This document shows, one piece after another, positions 44,559 to 52,897 of a stretch of 64,000 bases of DNA. Numbering within the stretch: position 1 is the stretch's first letter; the number at the start of each line of letters is the position of its first letter. The translations under genes were made by a program, and so were the position numbers. The notes under the pieces were generated by a model. The model searched no databases, was not told the origin of the DNA, and was given only the letters and a program-made list of their open reading frames with translations. The DNA is from Planctomycetota bacterium (GTDB lineage Bacteria; Planctomycetota; Planctomycetia; Isosphaerales; Isosphaeraceae). The stretch is taken from contig JAQGHR010000065.1 in assembly GCA_028291545.1 (NCBI GenBank), positions 1-64,000 on the forward strand. Direction: 5' to 3'.

Positions 44559-44620
44559 AGTGGGGCGGGCGTCCCAGCCCGCCTAATATTTGGTAGGCGG
44601 GCTGGGATGCCCGCCCCACT
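44559..44620. repeat. inverted repeat family AGTGGGGCGGGCGTCCCAGCCCGCCT, copy 1
   Basis: 26-nt arms, 25/26 matching. Confidence 0.85.
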
Positions 44621-44748
44621 ACATGACGCGGCACAGTCGTACTCGACCAGTACCCCCCGCCGTCGGACAAGAAGATTCGAGCGGAGGACACCAGGCCTCG
44701 TGTAGAATCAACGCCTGACCATTCTCGTCGAGTCGAGAGGAGGTCGCG

Positions 44749-45345
44749 ATGCTGCCACGCGAAGCCACGCCGGAGTCTCCCTCGCCTGAAGCCGATCCCA
44801 GGCCAGGCGGGCGGATCGCGGACCGCCTGAATTCCATCGCGAGAGAGCAGACGCACGAGGAGCGGGGAGAGCCGGACACGGGCGGAAGATGGAATTCCGC
44901 CGGGATCGTCGCGCTGGCCATGATTTCGCTGGTCCTGCTCGTCGCCGTGCTCACGTCGGCCAAGGCCGGACGCCCTGTGGCCCCTGCGCCGATGCCGGCC
45001 GGACCGGTATTGACGGCGATGGAACTGATGCAAGCCGAGAACGGCTTCATCCTGAAGAACTCGAAGACGGCGCGAGCCTATCAGGCGAATCGGGCCGCGC
45101 TGGCCAAGTCGGCGTTGGCCGTCTCGGGCCTGGCCGGCTCGGTACGCGGCAACAACGCCCACGCCTCGGCCCTCGGCGTGCCGCAGTCCGATTGGGTCGC
45201 CGCGATGGATGACCTGACCCTCGCGTCGGACGCGTTCGCCGCGCTGGTCGCGAACCCGAAGACGACGCAAATGGAGGCCAAGGCGGCTTATCGAGCAGTG
45301 ACCGCCTCCTGTACGGCCTGCCACGTGGCGTTCGTCGTCGAATGA
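44749..45345 (+). CDS. membrane-anchored protein with a single C-terminal c-type heme motif
   Basis: N-terminal TM WNSAGIVALAMISLVLLVAVLT; C-terminal AYRAVTASCTACHVAFVVE. Confidence 0.7.
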   Translation: MLPREATPESPSPEADPRPGGRIADRLNSIAREQTHEERGEPDTGGRWNSAGIVALAMISLVLLVAVLTSAKAGRPVAPAPMPAGPVLTAMELMQAENGFILKNSKTARAYQANRAALAKSALAVSGLAGSVRGNNAHASALGVPQSDWVAAMDDLTLASDAFAALVANPKTTQMEAKAAYRAVTASCTACHVAFVVE

Positions 45346-45450
45346 CGGGCCGCTCTCGACGGTGATCGAGCGATCCCATCCCGCCCGATGAGTGCCCGGC
45401 CATGCCGGTCCCCTGGCGGGGTGATCCACGTGCTCTCGACCGCCGTGACC

Positions 45451-45750
45451 CTACCACCTCGGTTGCCGCGCCTCGACCGGGACCTTGGCGACTTCCTCGA
45501 TCGCTTCGCTGGCCATGATGAGCACGACCCGATCCTTCGCCACGACCAGGAACGGCGATCGGCCCAGTTCGGTGCCCGTGCGGCGGCAGGTGACGGTCGG
45601 GTCCTTGATTTTCAGGTAGGGGTCGTCCTGGTGCGCGGCGGCGCTCAGGAAGTCGCTCAGGCGAATGCCGCCCATGTGGAAGAGCGTGCCCTCGATCCGC
45701 TCGCCGTCGGTGATGACGAGGACCCGCTGTTCAATCTGTTTGCCATGCAT
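45451..45750 (-). CDS. hypothetical protein
   Basis: MHGKQIEQRVLVITDGERIEGTLFHMGGIRLSDFLSAA... Confidence 0.5.
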   Translation of the reverse strand: MHGKQIEQRVLVITDGERIEGTLFHMGGIRLSDFLSAAAHQDDPYLKIKDPTVTCRRTGTELGRSPFLVVAKDRVVLIMASEAIEEVAKVPVEARQPRW

Positions 45751-45927
45751 CGGGGAATTCCTTGTCGGGCCGTGAGGTGAGTCCTCTGTTCGGAATCTAG
45801 GCCCGAAACGAGCGCCGGGCGCCGGATAACCTCGGGACAAAGTCGGCGTGCACGCCCAAGGAATTCGTATTGAGCATCCGGCGGATGCGACCTATGATCC
45901 CGCAACCAACACAGGGAGGTTCCGACA

Positions 45928-46278
45928 ATGCGATGGCCCCGAATGCAGTTCACCCTGAGACGAATGCTCGTCGCCGTGGCGTGCGTGGCGACGCTTTTGG
46001 GCCTCGGGGTCGAGTCGAGCCGGCTCCACAGGCGGGCGGTCCGGTTCCGGTCCGAGGCGCAGCGCTATGCCGTGTGCGAGCAGTTCCTGAGTGCGTTTGC
46101 CGTCGGCATGGGCCGCGATGCGACGCTGCCCTCTTTCACGCCCGACGGGGGGCGACATACGATGAAGATCGTCGCGGGAATTGGGTCTGACCACGCCGCG
46201 GTGATGAAGCGCAAGTACGAGCGTGCCGCCCGCTATCCCTGGATCGCCGTCGCGCCCGACTCGCCCTGGCCGAATTGA
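45928..46278 (+). CDS. hypothetical protein with N-terminal TM
   Basis: MRWPRMQFTLRRMLVAVACVATLLGLGVESSRLHRRAVRFR... Confidence 0.5.
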   Translation: MRWPRMQFTLRRMLVAVACVATLLGLGVESSRLHRRAVRFRSEAQRYAVCEQFLSAFAVGMGRDATLPSFTPDGGRHTMKIVAGIGSDHAAVMKRKYERAARYPWIAVAPDSPWPN

Positions 46279-46393
46279 CGCGGAGCTGGCGAGGACGAGA
46301 CGGAATTTCTGGGTCGGTAGATATCGTTTGTGAGAGGCCGGTCACCGGCTTCGCCGATCGTTGCATCGGGCCGGATGAGGAGGAAGTGAGACG

Positions 46394-46935
46394 ATGTCCA
46401 CCGAGACCACGCAGCCGCAGCCGAAAGCCACCTCGAAGATCGACCTCAAGCCATTCCCGGGCGGCCGGTACATCGTGATGCATGGCCTGGACTGGAAGGG
46501 GTACTCGGCGATCCTTCGCGCCACGGGAGATCGCACCGATCCGAAGATGGTCTACCTCGACGGGAGTCTGTGGCTGATGTCAGCCGGATTTCCGCATGAG
46601 TTTATCAAGGCCCGCGCGGGGCGAATCGTCGATGAAGTCTGCGTTGGCGTGGGTGTCCGCTGCATCCCTTCGGGGTCGACGACCTTCCGGCGCAAGCAGA
46701 AACGGGGTGGATGTGGATCTGCGACGAGCGCGCTTTCCGCCTCCTTGTCCTGCAACCCGATGGAAAGTACGCGGAGACCTCGGCGAGTGCATCGTTGCCG
46801 TTCCTGACCGGCGAGGAAATCGAGGGTTGGCTGCGACGACCGTATGACGATGACGAGATCAAATGGACGTTGGACCTCCGCCAGTGGATCATCGATGTCC
46901 TGATTCCGCGTGTTCGAGGAGGCAACGCCCCATGA
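46394..46935 (+). pseudogene. degenerate Uma2 family gene (central region deleted, frameshifted)
   Basis: N-part MVYLDGSLWLMSAGFPHEFIKARAGRIVDEVCVGVGVRCIPSGSTTFRRK in one frame; C-part VDVDLRRARF.../WMWICDERAFRLLVLQPDGKYAETSASASLPFLTGEEIEGWL in another (46711..46935). Confidence 0.7.
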
Positions 46936-47486
46936 GTGCCAACCGCCGATCCTCCCTCCTCGCGGTCATCGCGATGTTCCTCGCCCCTCCTGTTGCCTAC
47001 TCCGACGATCCGCTCGACCCCGACTTCAACCCGAACGTCGTCGCGTTCGCGAGGTCGAAAGTGGGGGAGAAGGTGGGGAATGGCGTGTGTTCGACGTTCA
47101 TTCAGGAGGCGTTGAAGGAGGCGGGGGCCAAGGTGCTGAGGTCGCCTGCGGCGGACGGGGAGTATCTGTGGGGAGAGCCGGTGAAATCGGTCAAGGAAGC
47201 GAAGCCGGGCGATATCGTGCAATTCGAGAAGGTCGTCTTCAAGGGTCGAAGGCGGATCATCGGCGATAACGGCCAGCCGGCCATGCTCAATACCAGGCTC
47301 AGCTTCCCGCACCATTCGGCGATCGTCTCGGCCGTGGGCGCGAAGGGCAAGACGGTGACCATCCTCCACCAGAACGCCGCGGGGCCGGACGGTCAGCCGC
47401 TGAAGATTGTGCAGGAATCGACGCTGGTGATGGCGGAGCTCCAGAAGGGAGGGAGCTTCAAGATCTACAGGCCGGTGGCGCCGTAA
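46932..47486 (+). CDS. exported NlpC/P60- or CHAP-like hydrolase (putative)
   Basis: KVGNGVCSTFIQEALKEAG...VKEAKPGDIVQFEKV...LSFPHHSAIVSAVG. Confidence 0.55.
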   Translation: MSANRRSSLLAVIAMFLAPPVAYSDDPLDPDFNPNVVAFARSKVGEKVGNGVCSTFIQEALKEAGAKVLRSPAADGEYLWGEPVKSVKEAKPGDIVQFEKVVFKGRRRIIGDNGQPAMLNTRLSFPHHSAIVSAVGAKGKTVTILHQNAAGPDGQPLKIVQESTLVMAELQKGGSFKIYRPVAP

Positions 47487-47516
47487 GTAGGTGAAGAGTG
47501 TCGCGAAGAGGAAAAA

Positions 47517-47681
47517 TCGAAGAGTTTCACGCAGAGACGGGGAGGGGACGCAGAGTGCGCAGCGGAAGAGGGAGAGATCAGGAAGAGCAGGGCAAGGGGA
47601 AGACTACGTGTTCCAAACTCGTGGTTCTCTCTTCTCCGCGTCCTCTGCGTCCCCTCCCCGTCTCTGCGTGAAACTCTTCGA
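47517..47681. repeat. inverted repeat family CACGCAGAGaCGGGGAGG, copy C
   Basis: gaagagtttcacgcagagacggggaggggacgcagag ... ctctgcgtcccctccccgtctctgcgtgaaactcttc. Confidence 0.85.
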
Positions 47682-47757
47682 TCTCCTCCCTTTCAAATTC
47701 CTCAATCTGCCCGCTCCCTTTGCATCCCTCTTACGAATTGATTAAGATTTGGAATCC

Positions 47758-48084
47758 ATGAGCGAACAGCAGACGGACGGACTGACGATCCGGGGATTTC
47801 AGGCGAGGATTCACGAGCTTTACGGCGCCAAGGATGCCGCGCGCGGGGACGCGGCGACGTTCTTGTGGCTGACCGAGGAGTTCGGCGAGCTGGCCACGGC
47901 CCTGAGATCGGGCTCGGACGAGGAGCTGGCGCTGGAGATGGCCGACGTGCTGGCCTGGCTGGTCACGCTCGCGAGTATCCGGGGGATCGACCTGGAAGCC
48001 GCCGCGATGCGAAAATATGGCCTGGCCTGCCCCGGCGGATGCGGCCAGGTTCCCTGTGCGTGCGACCCGGCCGAGAAGCCCTGA
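47758..48084 (+). CDS. MazG-like nucleotide pyrophosphohydrolase
   Basis: FLWLTEEFGELATALRSGSDEELALEMADVLAWLVTLASIRGIDLEAAAMRKYG (EEXXE...EXXD). Confidence 0.8.
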   Translation: MSEQQTDGLTIRGFQARIHELYGAKDAARGDAATFLWLTEEFGELATALRSGSDEELALEMADVLAWLVTLASIRGIDLEAAAMRKYGLACPGGCGQVPCACDPAEKP

Positions 48085-48149
48085 TCCATCCATTCGTTCC
48101 ACGACCCAACGACGCGATATCGCAGACGATCCGATCGCGGAGACCATGC

Positions 48150-50381
48150 ATGAAACGGCTCGCCCTCCTCCCCCTGCTCTGCTCCGCGATCTTCGGGTTC
48201 TCGGCAAGGAACGGAGCGTTCGCCGCGGGCCCGCCCGAGGTGAAGATCGAGAACGTGATTTCCGGGCTCGGCGACGGGCAGAAGGGCGGCTGGTACAAGT
48301 CGGGGACGTGGACGCCGGTCTGGGTGGACCTCAAGGCCGGTGCCGCGCGGTTCGAGGGTATCCTGGAACTGACCGTCCCGGACGATAGCGGCACGGCGAC
48401 CAAGATCCGCCGCGCCGTGAACATCCCGGCCAACGAGATGGGCACCGTCGCGATCTTCGGCCGGCCCGGTACGCGAGGTGACATGGGGGTCCGCGTGATC
48501 GGCAGGGATGGGCGGACGAAGGATGTCTGGAACGGGGGCTCGGTCGAGGCGATCGGGGCGGAGACGGCCGTGATCGTGACGGTCGGCGTCCCTCAGGGCG
48601 TGGGCGATATTGCGCAGCTTGCCAGGTACGCGTCGAGCACGCCCGGCGGGACCTCGAACCTGATCGTCACGCCGATTCGGCCTCGTTACGGGCTTCCCGG
48701 ACGCTGGTACGGCTTTGACGCGGCGGATGCCGTCGTCGTGGACACCAACGACCCGGCGACGATGACGCGACTCCGCGAGTCCAAGTCCCTGATCGACTGG
48801 GTCCGCCAGGGCGGGCACCTGGTGATCGCGGTGGGCCAGAACTGGCAGGCGGTGAAGGATAGCCCATTCGAGCCGCTGCTGCCGGGCATCCCCGCCGGTC
48901 GGGTCGAGCTTAACGACCCCGGCCTGATCGACCAGTTCGCCGGGGCCGGGAACAAGCCGATTGTCCCGCCCGGATCGAAAGAGAAGATGCTGGTGACGAA
49001 ATTCGAAGGCTGGGAGGCCCGCGGAGGCGTCCCCCTGGCGTCGTCGTCGGTCACGCCCCTGGTCCTGCGCGGGCCGTACGGGTTCGGGCGGGTCACGATG
49101 GTCGGCATCGACGTGGACAACAAGCCGTTCGCGTCGTGGGAGGAGAAGAAGAGCTTCTGGGACAAGGCCCTGGATCTCCGGGGCCGGGGCGTGGACACGC
49201 TCAACAACGGCATCCCTGGCAACGCGATTTACCGGACCGGGACGAGCGACCTGTCGGCGTCGCTGCACGACTCGCTCGAACGGTTCCCGGGCGTGCGGCT
49301 CGTGCCGTTCGGCTGGGTGGCGTTCTTCGTCTTTATTTACATCCTCCTGATCGGTCCGGGCGACTACCTGTTCCTCCGCAAGGTGGTCAAGCGGATGGAG
49401 ATGACCTGGATCACGTTCCCGCTGATCGTGATCGTGGTCAGCGGCCTGGCCTACGCCGCGGCGTACTATTTCAAGGGCACGGAGCTGCGGATCAACAAGG
49501 TGGACCTGGTGGACGTGGACCAGACCACGGGCCTGGTCCGGGGATCGACCTGGCTGACGCTGTTCAGCCCCCAGAACCGCGACTACACCCTCGGCATCGC
49601 CCCGCTGCCGCCCGAGGCCGAGGCGCCGGCCGATCCGGTGGCGACGGGGGCGAGGACGGCGAACGTCGAGACCATGATGTCCTGGTTCGGCGCGGCGGAT
49701 AATCCCATCAACGGAGGGGGCGGGCTCTCGATGACCGGTGGCGGATACGACTATGCCCCGATGAGCGAGCCCGAGGAGGTGACCGGCGTGCGGGTCCCGA
49801 TCTGGAGCACCAAGAGCTTCACCGGCCGCTGGACGGGCACGACCGGCACTCCGTTGCTGGAGTCCGACCTGACGCCCGACGGGCCGGACCGGGTCCGGGG
49901 CACCGTCACGAACATCTCTCGCAGGCCGATGAAGAGCGCCGCGCTGTTCTTCGGCCGGTACGTTTACACCCTGAACGACGTGGCCCCCGGCGCGACCGTC
50001 CCCCTGGGTGAGGCGCAGGCCCTGGCCGGCTACCTGGACGGTGTGACGCGGGGGATTCAACAGCGCGGAGTCACCTACTACGGCGGCCGCCCTGTCGTGC
50101 AGGCCGACGACGCGATGGCCGAGAGCGAGCGGCCTAACATCCTCCGAGCCCTGATGTTTCACTCGGGCCTGGGACCCAAAGGCACCTCGCTGCCGAGCTA
50201 CGCCCTCAAGTCCCTGGACCTGACCGACCAGCTCGACCTCCGGCGGCCGATGCTCGTGGCCAATGTGGAAGGCCCGGTCGCCCAGCTTCGACTCGAGGGG
50301 GCCGGAAGCAAGCCGAAAATGACGCAGACCACGCTCGTTCGGGTGATCCTCCCGTTCAAGACCACCCCCGCCAAGCCATGA
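48150..50381 (+). CDS. exported/membrane hypothetical protein
   Basis: Signal MKRLALLPLLCSAIFGFSARNGAFA; internal TM helices around LVPFGWVAFFVFIYILLIGPGDYLFL. Confidence 0.75.
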   Translation: MKRLALLPLLCSAIFGFSARNGAFAAGPPEVKIENVISGLGDGQKGGWYKSGTWTPVWVDLKAGAARFEGILELTVPDDSGTATKIRRAVNIPANEMGTVAIFGRPGTRGDMGVRVIGRDGRTKDVWNGGSVEAIGAETAVIVTVGVPQGVGDIAQLARYASSTPGGTSNLIVTPIRPRYGLPGRWYGFDAADAVVVDTNDPATMTRLRESKSLIDWVRQGGHLVIAVGQNWQAVKDSPFEPLLPGIPAGRVELNDPGLIDQFAGAGNKPIVPPGSKEKMLVTKFEGWEARGGVPLASSSVTPLVLRGPYGFGRVTMVGIDVDNKPFASWEEKKSFWDKALDLRGRGVDTLNNGIPGNAIYRTGTSDLSASLHDSLERFPGVRLVPFGWVAFFVFIYILLIGPGDYLFLRKVVKRMEMTWITFPLIVIVVSGLAYAAAYYFKGTELRINKVDLVDVDQTTGLVRGSTWLTLFSPQNRDYTLGIAPLPPEAEAPADPVATGARTANVETMMSWFGAADNPINGGGGLSMTGGGYDYAPMSEPEEVTGVRVPIWSTKSFTGRWTGTTGTPLLESDLTPDGPDRVRGTVTNISRRPMKSAALFFGRYVYTLNDVAPGATVPLGEAQALAGYLDGVTRGIQQRGVTYYGGRPVVQADDAMAESERPNILRALMFHSGLGPKGTSLPSYALKSLDLTDQLDLRRPMLVANVEGPVAQLRLEGAGSKPKMTQTTLVRVILPFKTTPAKP

Positions 50382-50438
50382 GACCGGATCGCTTCGTGTA
50401 CCCCAAGACCTCGGCCGAGTCAGGAATGGTTCTCCAGC

Positions 50439-50654
50439 ATGCGTGTGCTCATTCGTCTGCTGGCCCTTCTGGTCAACGGACTCCGCAAGGGAGACACTTC
50501 CGCCCAGGCTGCCCTGGCGGTGATCGTCGCGGTGGCGGTCGTCGTCGGCGTCGTCTGGTTCGCCCGGCGGCCCCTCGGCGGTGATCCCGAGAAGCCGCCC
50601 CTGGACGAGGCCGACTTCCAGGACGAGAAGAACCCGTATCGCACATCCCCGTGA
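50439..50654 (+). CDS. small single-TM hypothetical protein
   Basis: 71 aa ORF between the membrane protein and the ABC ATPase, same strand. Confidence 0.5.
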   Translation: MRVLIRLLALLVNGLRKGDTSAQAALAVIVAVAVVVGVVWFARRPLGGDPEKPPLDEADFQDEKNPYRTSP

Positions 50655-50722
50655 TTCTGATCCTGAACGACATCCGCCAGCCGCTCCATGACATCGACCT
50701 CCCCGATCCAAGGGCCGCCCTC

Positions 50723-51649
50723 ATGATCGAGACCCACGACCTGACGAAGATGTACGGCGACCTGTACGCCCTGAACCGATTAAACCTGACGCTCGACCAG
50801 GGCGACGTCTACGGGTTCATCGGCCCCAACGGCGCGGGCAAGACGACCACGATGCGAATTTTGGCCACCCTGCTGAACCCGACGTTCGGCGAGGCGACCG
50901 TCTGCGGCTACTCGATCTACACCGGCGCAAAGGACATCCGCCGCACGATCGGCTACATGCCGGACTTCTTCGGCGTGTACGACGACATGAAGGTCATCGA
51001 GTACCTCGAATTCTTCGCCGCCGCCTACCGGATCAAAGGCCCGGCGCGGAAGAAGATCTGCGAGGAGGTGCTCGAACTTGTTGACCTGACCTACAAGCGC
51101 GATGCGCTGGTGACCAGCCTCTCTCGCGGCATGACCCAGCGGCTCGGCCTGGCCCGCGTGCTCCTGCACGATCCCCAGGTGCTCTTGCTTGACGAGCCCG
51201 CCTCGGGCCTGGACCCCCGCGCCCGCATCGAGATCCGCGCGCTGTTAAAAGAGCTGCGGAACATGGGCAAGACGATCCTGGTCTCCAGCCACATCCTGCC
51301 CGAGCTGGCCGACATCTGCAACAAGATCGGCATCATCGAGCAGGGCGTCTTGCTCGTCAACGGCACCGTGGTCGACGTGATGAAGCAGGTCCGCGCCGAT
51401 ATCGTCCTGAACATCAAGGTCGCCGATCGCCAGACCGACGCGGCGAACCTGCTGGAAGGCCAGCCCGAGGTCGAGAGCGTCCAGAGCAAGGACGACTACC
51501 TCGTCGTCAAGCTCCGCGAGGGCGAGCTCGTCTTCAGCCCCCTGGCCAGCCGCCTCATCGCCCAGGGCTACGATCTCACCATGTTCAAGGAAGACGAGAT
51601 CAACCTGGAAACGGCGTTCATGCACCTGACGAAGGGCATCACCAGCTAA
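50723..51649 (+). CDS. ABC transporter ATP-binding protein
   Basis: GFIGPNGAGKTTTMRIL (Walker A), SLSRGMTQRLGLARVLLHDPQVLLLDEPASGLDP (signature, Walker B). Confidence 0.92.
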   Translation: MIETHDLTKMYGDLYALNRLNLTLDQGDVYGFIGPNGAGKTTTMRILATLLNPTFGEATVCGYSIYTGAKDIRRTIGYMPDFFGVYDDMKVIEYLEFFAAAYRIKGPARKKICEEVLELVDLTYKRDALVTSLSRGMTQRLGLARVLLHDPQVLLLDEPASGLDPRARIEIRALLKELRNMGKTILVSSHILPELADICNKIGIIEQGVLLVNGTVVDVMKQVRADIVLNIKVADRQTDAANLLEGQPEVESVQSKDDYLVVKLREGELVFSPLASRLIAQGYDLTMFKEDEINLETAFMHLTKGITS

Positions 51650-51655
51650 TTTGCC

Positions 51656-51692
51656 GGGTGGGTCAACGTCGCGGCGCGACGTTGACCCACCC
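51656..51692. repeat. 17-bp perfect hairpin downstream of the ABC ATPase (GGGTGGGTC family)
   Basis: GGGTGGGTCAACGTCGC-GGC-GCGACGTTGACCCACCC. Confidence 0.85.
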
Positions 51693-51727
51693 TACGGGAG
51701 CGTTGACACGGATCGCTCGGCATTACA

Positions 51728-52651
51728 TTAGGGGAAAATCCCGCCACGGGACACATAGTTCGCCGCGCCGAACGGGATCGTGATCCGGGAGGCGCCGTCA
51801 GTCCGGCCTTGGACGAGGAAGGTCGACTGGAGGGCGCGGCCGATGGTGAAGGCCCCCCCGGGGGCGATGTTCACGTTCCCGCCCACGAGACCGCCTGCCC
51901 CGCCGGGGTCGGTGCCTTTCGCCGGTTGAAGCGTCAGGCCCACGTCGCGCGCGACGGACAGGGACGAGCCATCGCTCACGGTCAGGTTGCCGCCGATGTT
52001 CACCCAGTTCAGGTCGCGTCCCACCTGGATTCCCGGCCCGCCGGCCAGGTTCATGTCGGTGAACGAGTCGAGCGTGTTCAGATCGCCGCCCGTCGTGATC
52101 GCGGCGCCGGGCTTGTACGCAATGAAGGCGATCCGGTCCACGGCCGACGCGCCCGGCAGGTTGATCGGCCCCGAGAGATCGGCGGTCCGATAGCCCAGGA
52201 TCTGGCTGATGACGCCGGTCCGGACCTTGATGGCGCCGACATGGAGGATATGGTCGCCCAGCGTCGCGCCGGGCGGGTAGAGGTGGGCCGTGCCCTTGCG
52301 GAACTGCCGGCTTTCAGGATTGATCGAGATCACGGTACTCGCGTCCGACCCGTCCACGATCAGCATGACGCGACCGCCGGACATCGGCTTGGCACGCACG
52401 CTGCCGGTGCCCGTGAGGACGACGTTGTAGAGCTCCAGGTCGGTATCCCGGATCTTGGCGATCTTGCCGCCGAAGGCCGTGTGATACTGGATGTTCTTCT
52501 GGACGTGGAATACCGGGTCGTCGTGGTTATTGAAGATGCTGACCGTCGAGAGCAGTTGACGCCCCTCCAACTGCCCGCACGTCCGGTCGTCCAGCCCCGG
52601 CCGGAACGCCCGACGACCCGACCGATGCCTGCCCTGGCGATCTCGCGACAT
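51728..52651 (-). CDS. hypothetical protein with LEPR-XLL-like N-terminus (QLEGRQLLSTV)
   Basis: LEGRQLLSTVS motif near the N-terminus, then a beta-rich Gly/Asn sequence. Confidence 0.65.
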   Translation of the reverse strand: MSRDRQGRHRSGRRAFRPGLDDRTCGQLEGRQLLSTVSIFNNHDDPVFHVQKNIQYHTAFGGKIAKIRDTDLELYNVVLTGTGSVRAKPMSGGRVMLIVDGSDASTVISINPESRQFRKGTAHLYPPGATLGDHILHVGAIKVRTGVISQILGYRTADLSGPINLPGASAVDRIAFIAYKPGAAITTGGDLNTLDSFTDMNLAGGPGIQVGRDLNWVNIGGNLTVSDGSSLSVARDVGLTLQPAKGTDPGGAGGLVGGNVNIAPGGAFTIGRALQSTFLVQGRTDGASRITIPFGAANYVSRGGIFP

Positions 52652-52897
52652 CCTTCGGTCCTCCCGACCCTGAGGCGCGGCCCGCAACCGGGTCGTCCCG
52701 CACGAATCCCGTACGATCGATGGTGAAGCGATCCGACGCGGTTTCCCGGCCGGACGGCGTTCTCTCCACACGTATCGGCCGATCCGTCGTCCGATCGTCG
52801 AACGTTCGGAGGAACCGCCGGCCTACCCGTTCCGGATCAATGGCCTGGAACGTTTCGCCCGATCGTCTCGATTCTCCCGCGGTCCTGGTCGTCGCCC

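Noticed and set aside
47820-50711. 963 aa minus-strand ORF
   Set aside because: Antisense to the MazG-like and membrane protein genes; Arg/Pro/Gly-rich shadow translation.
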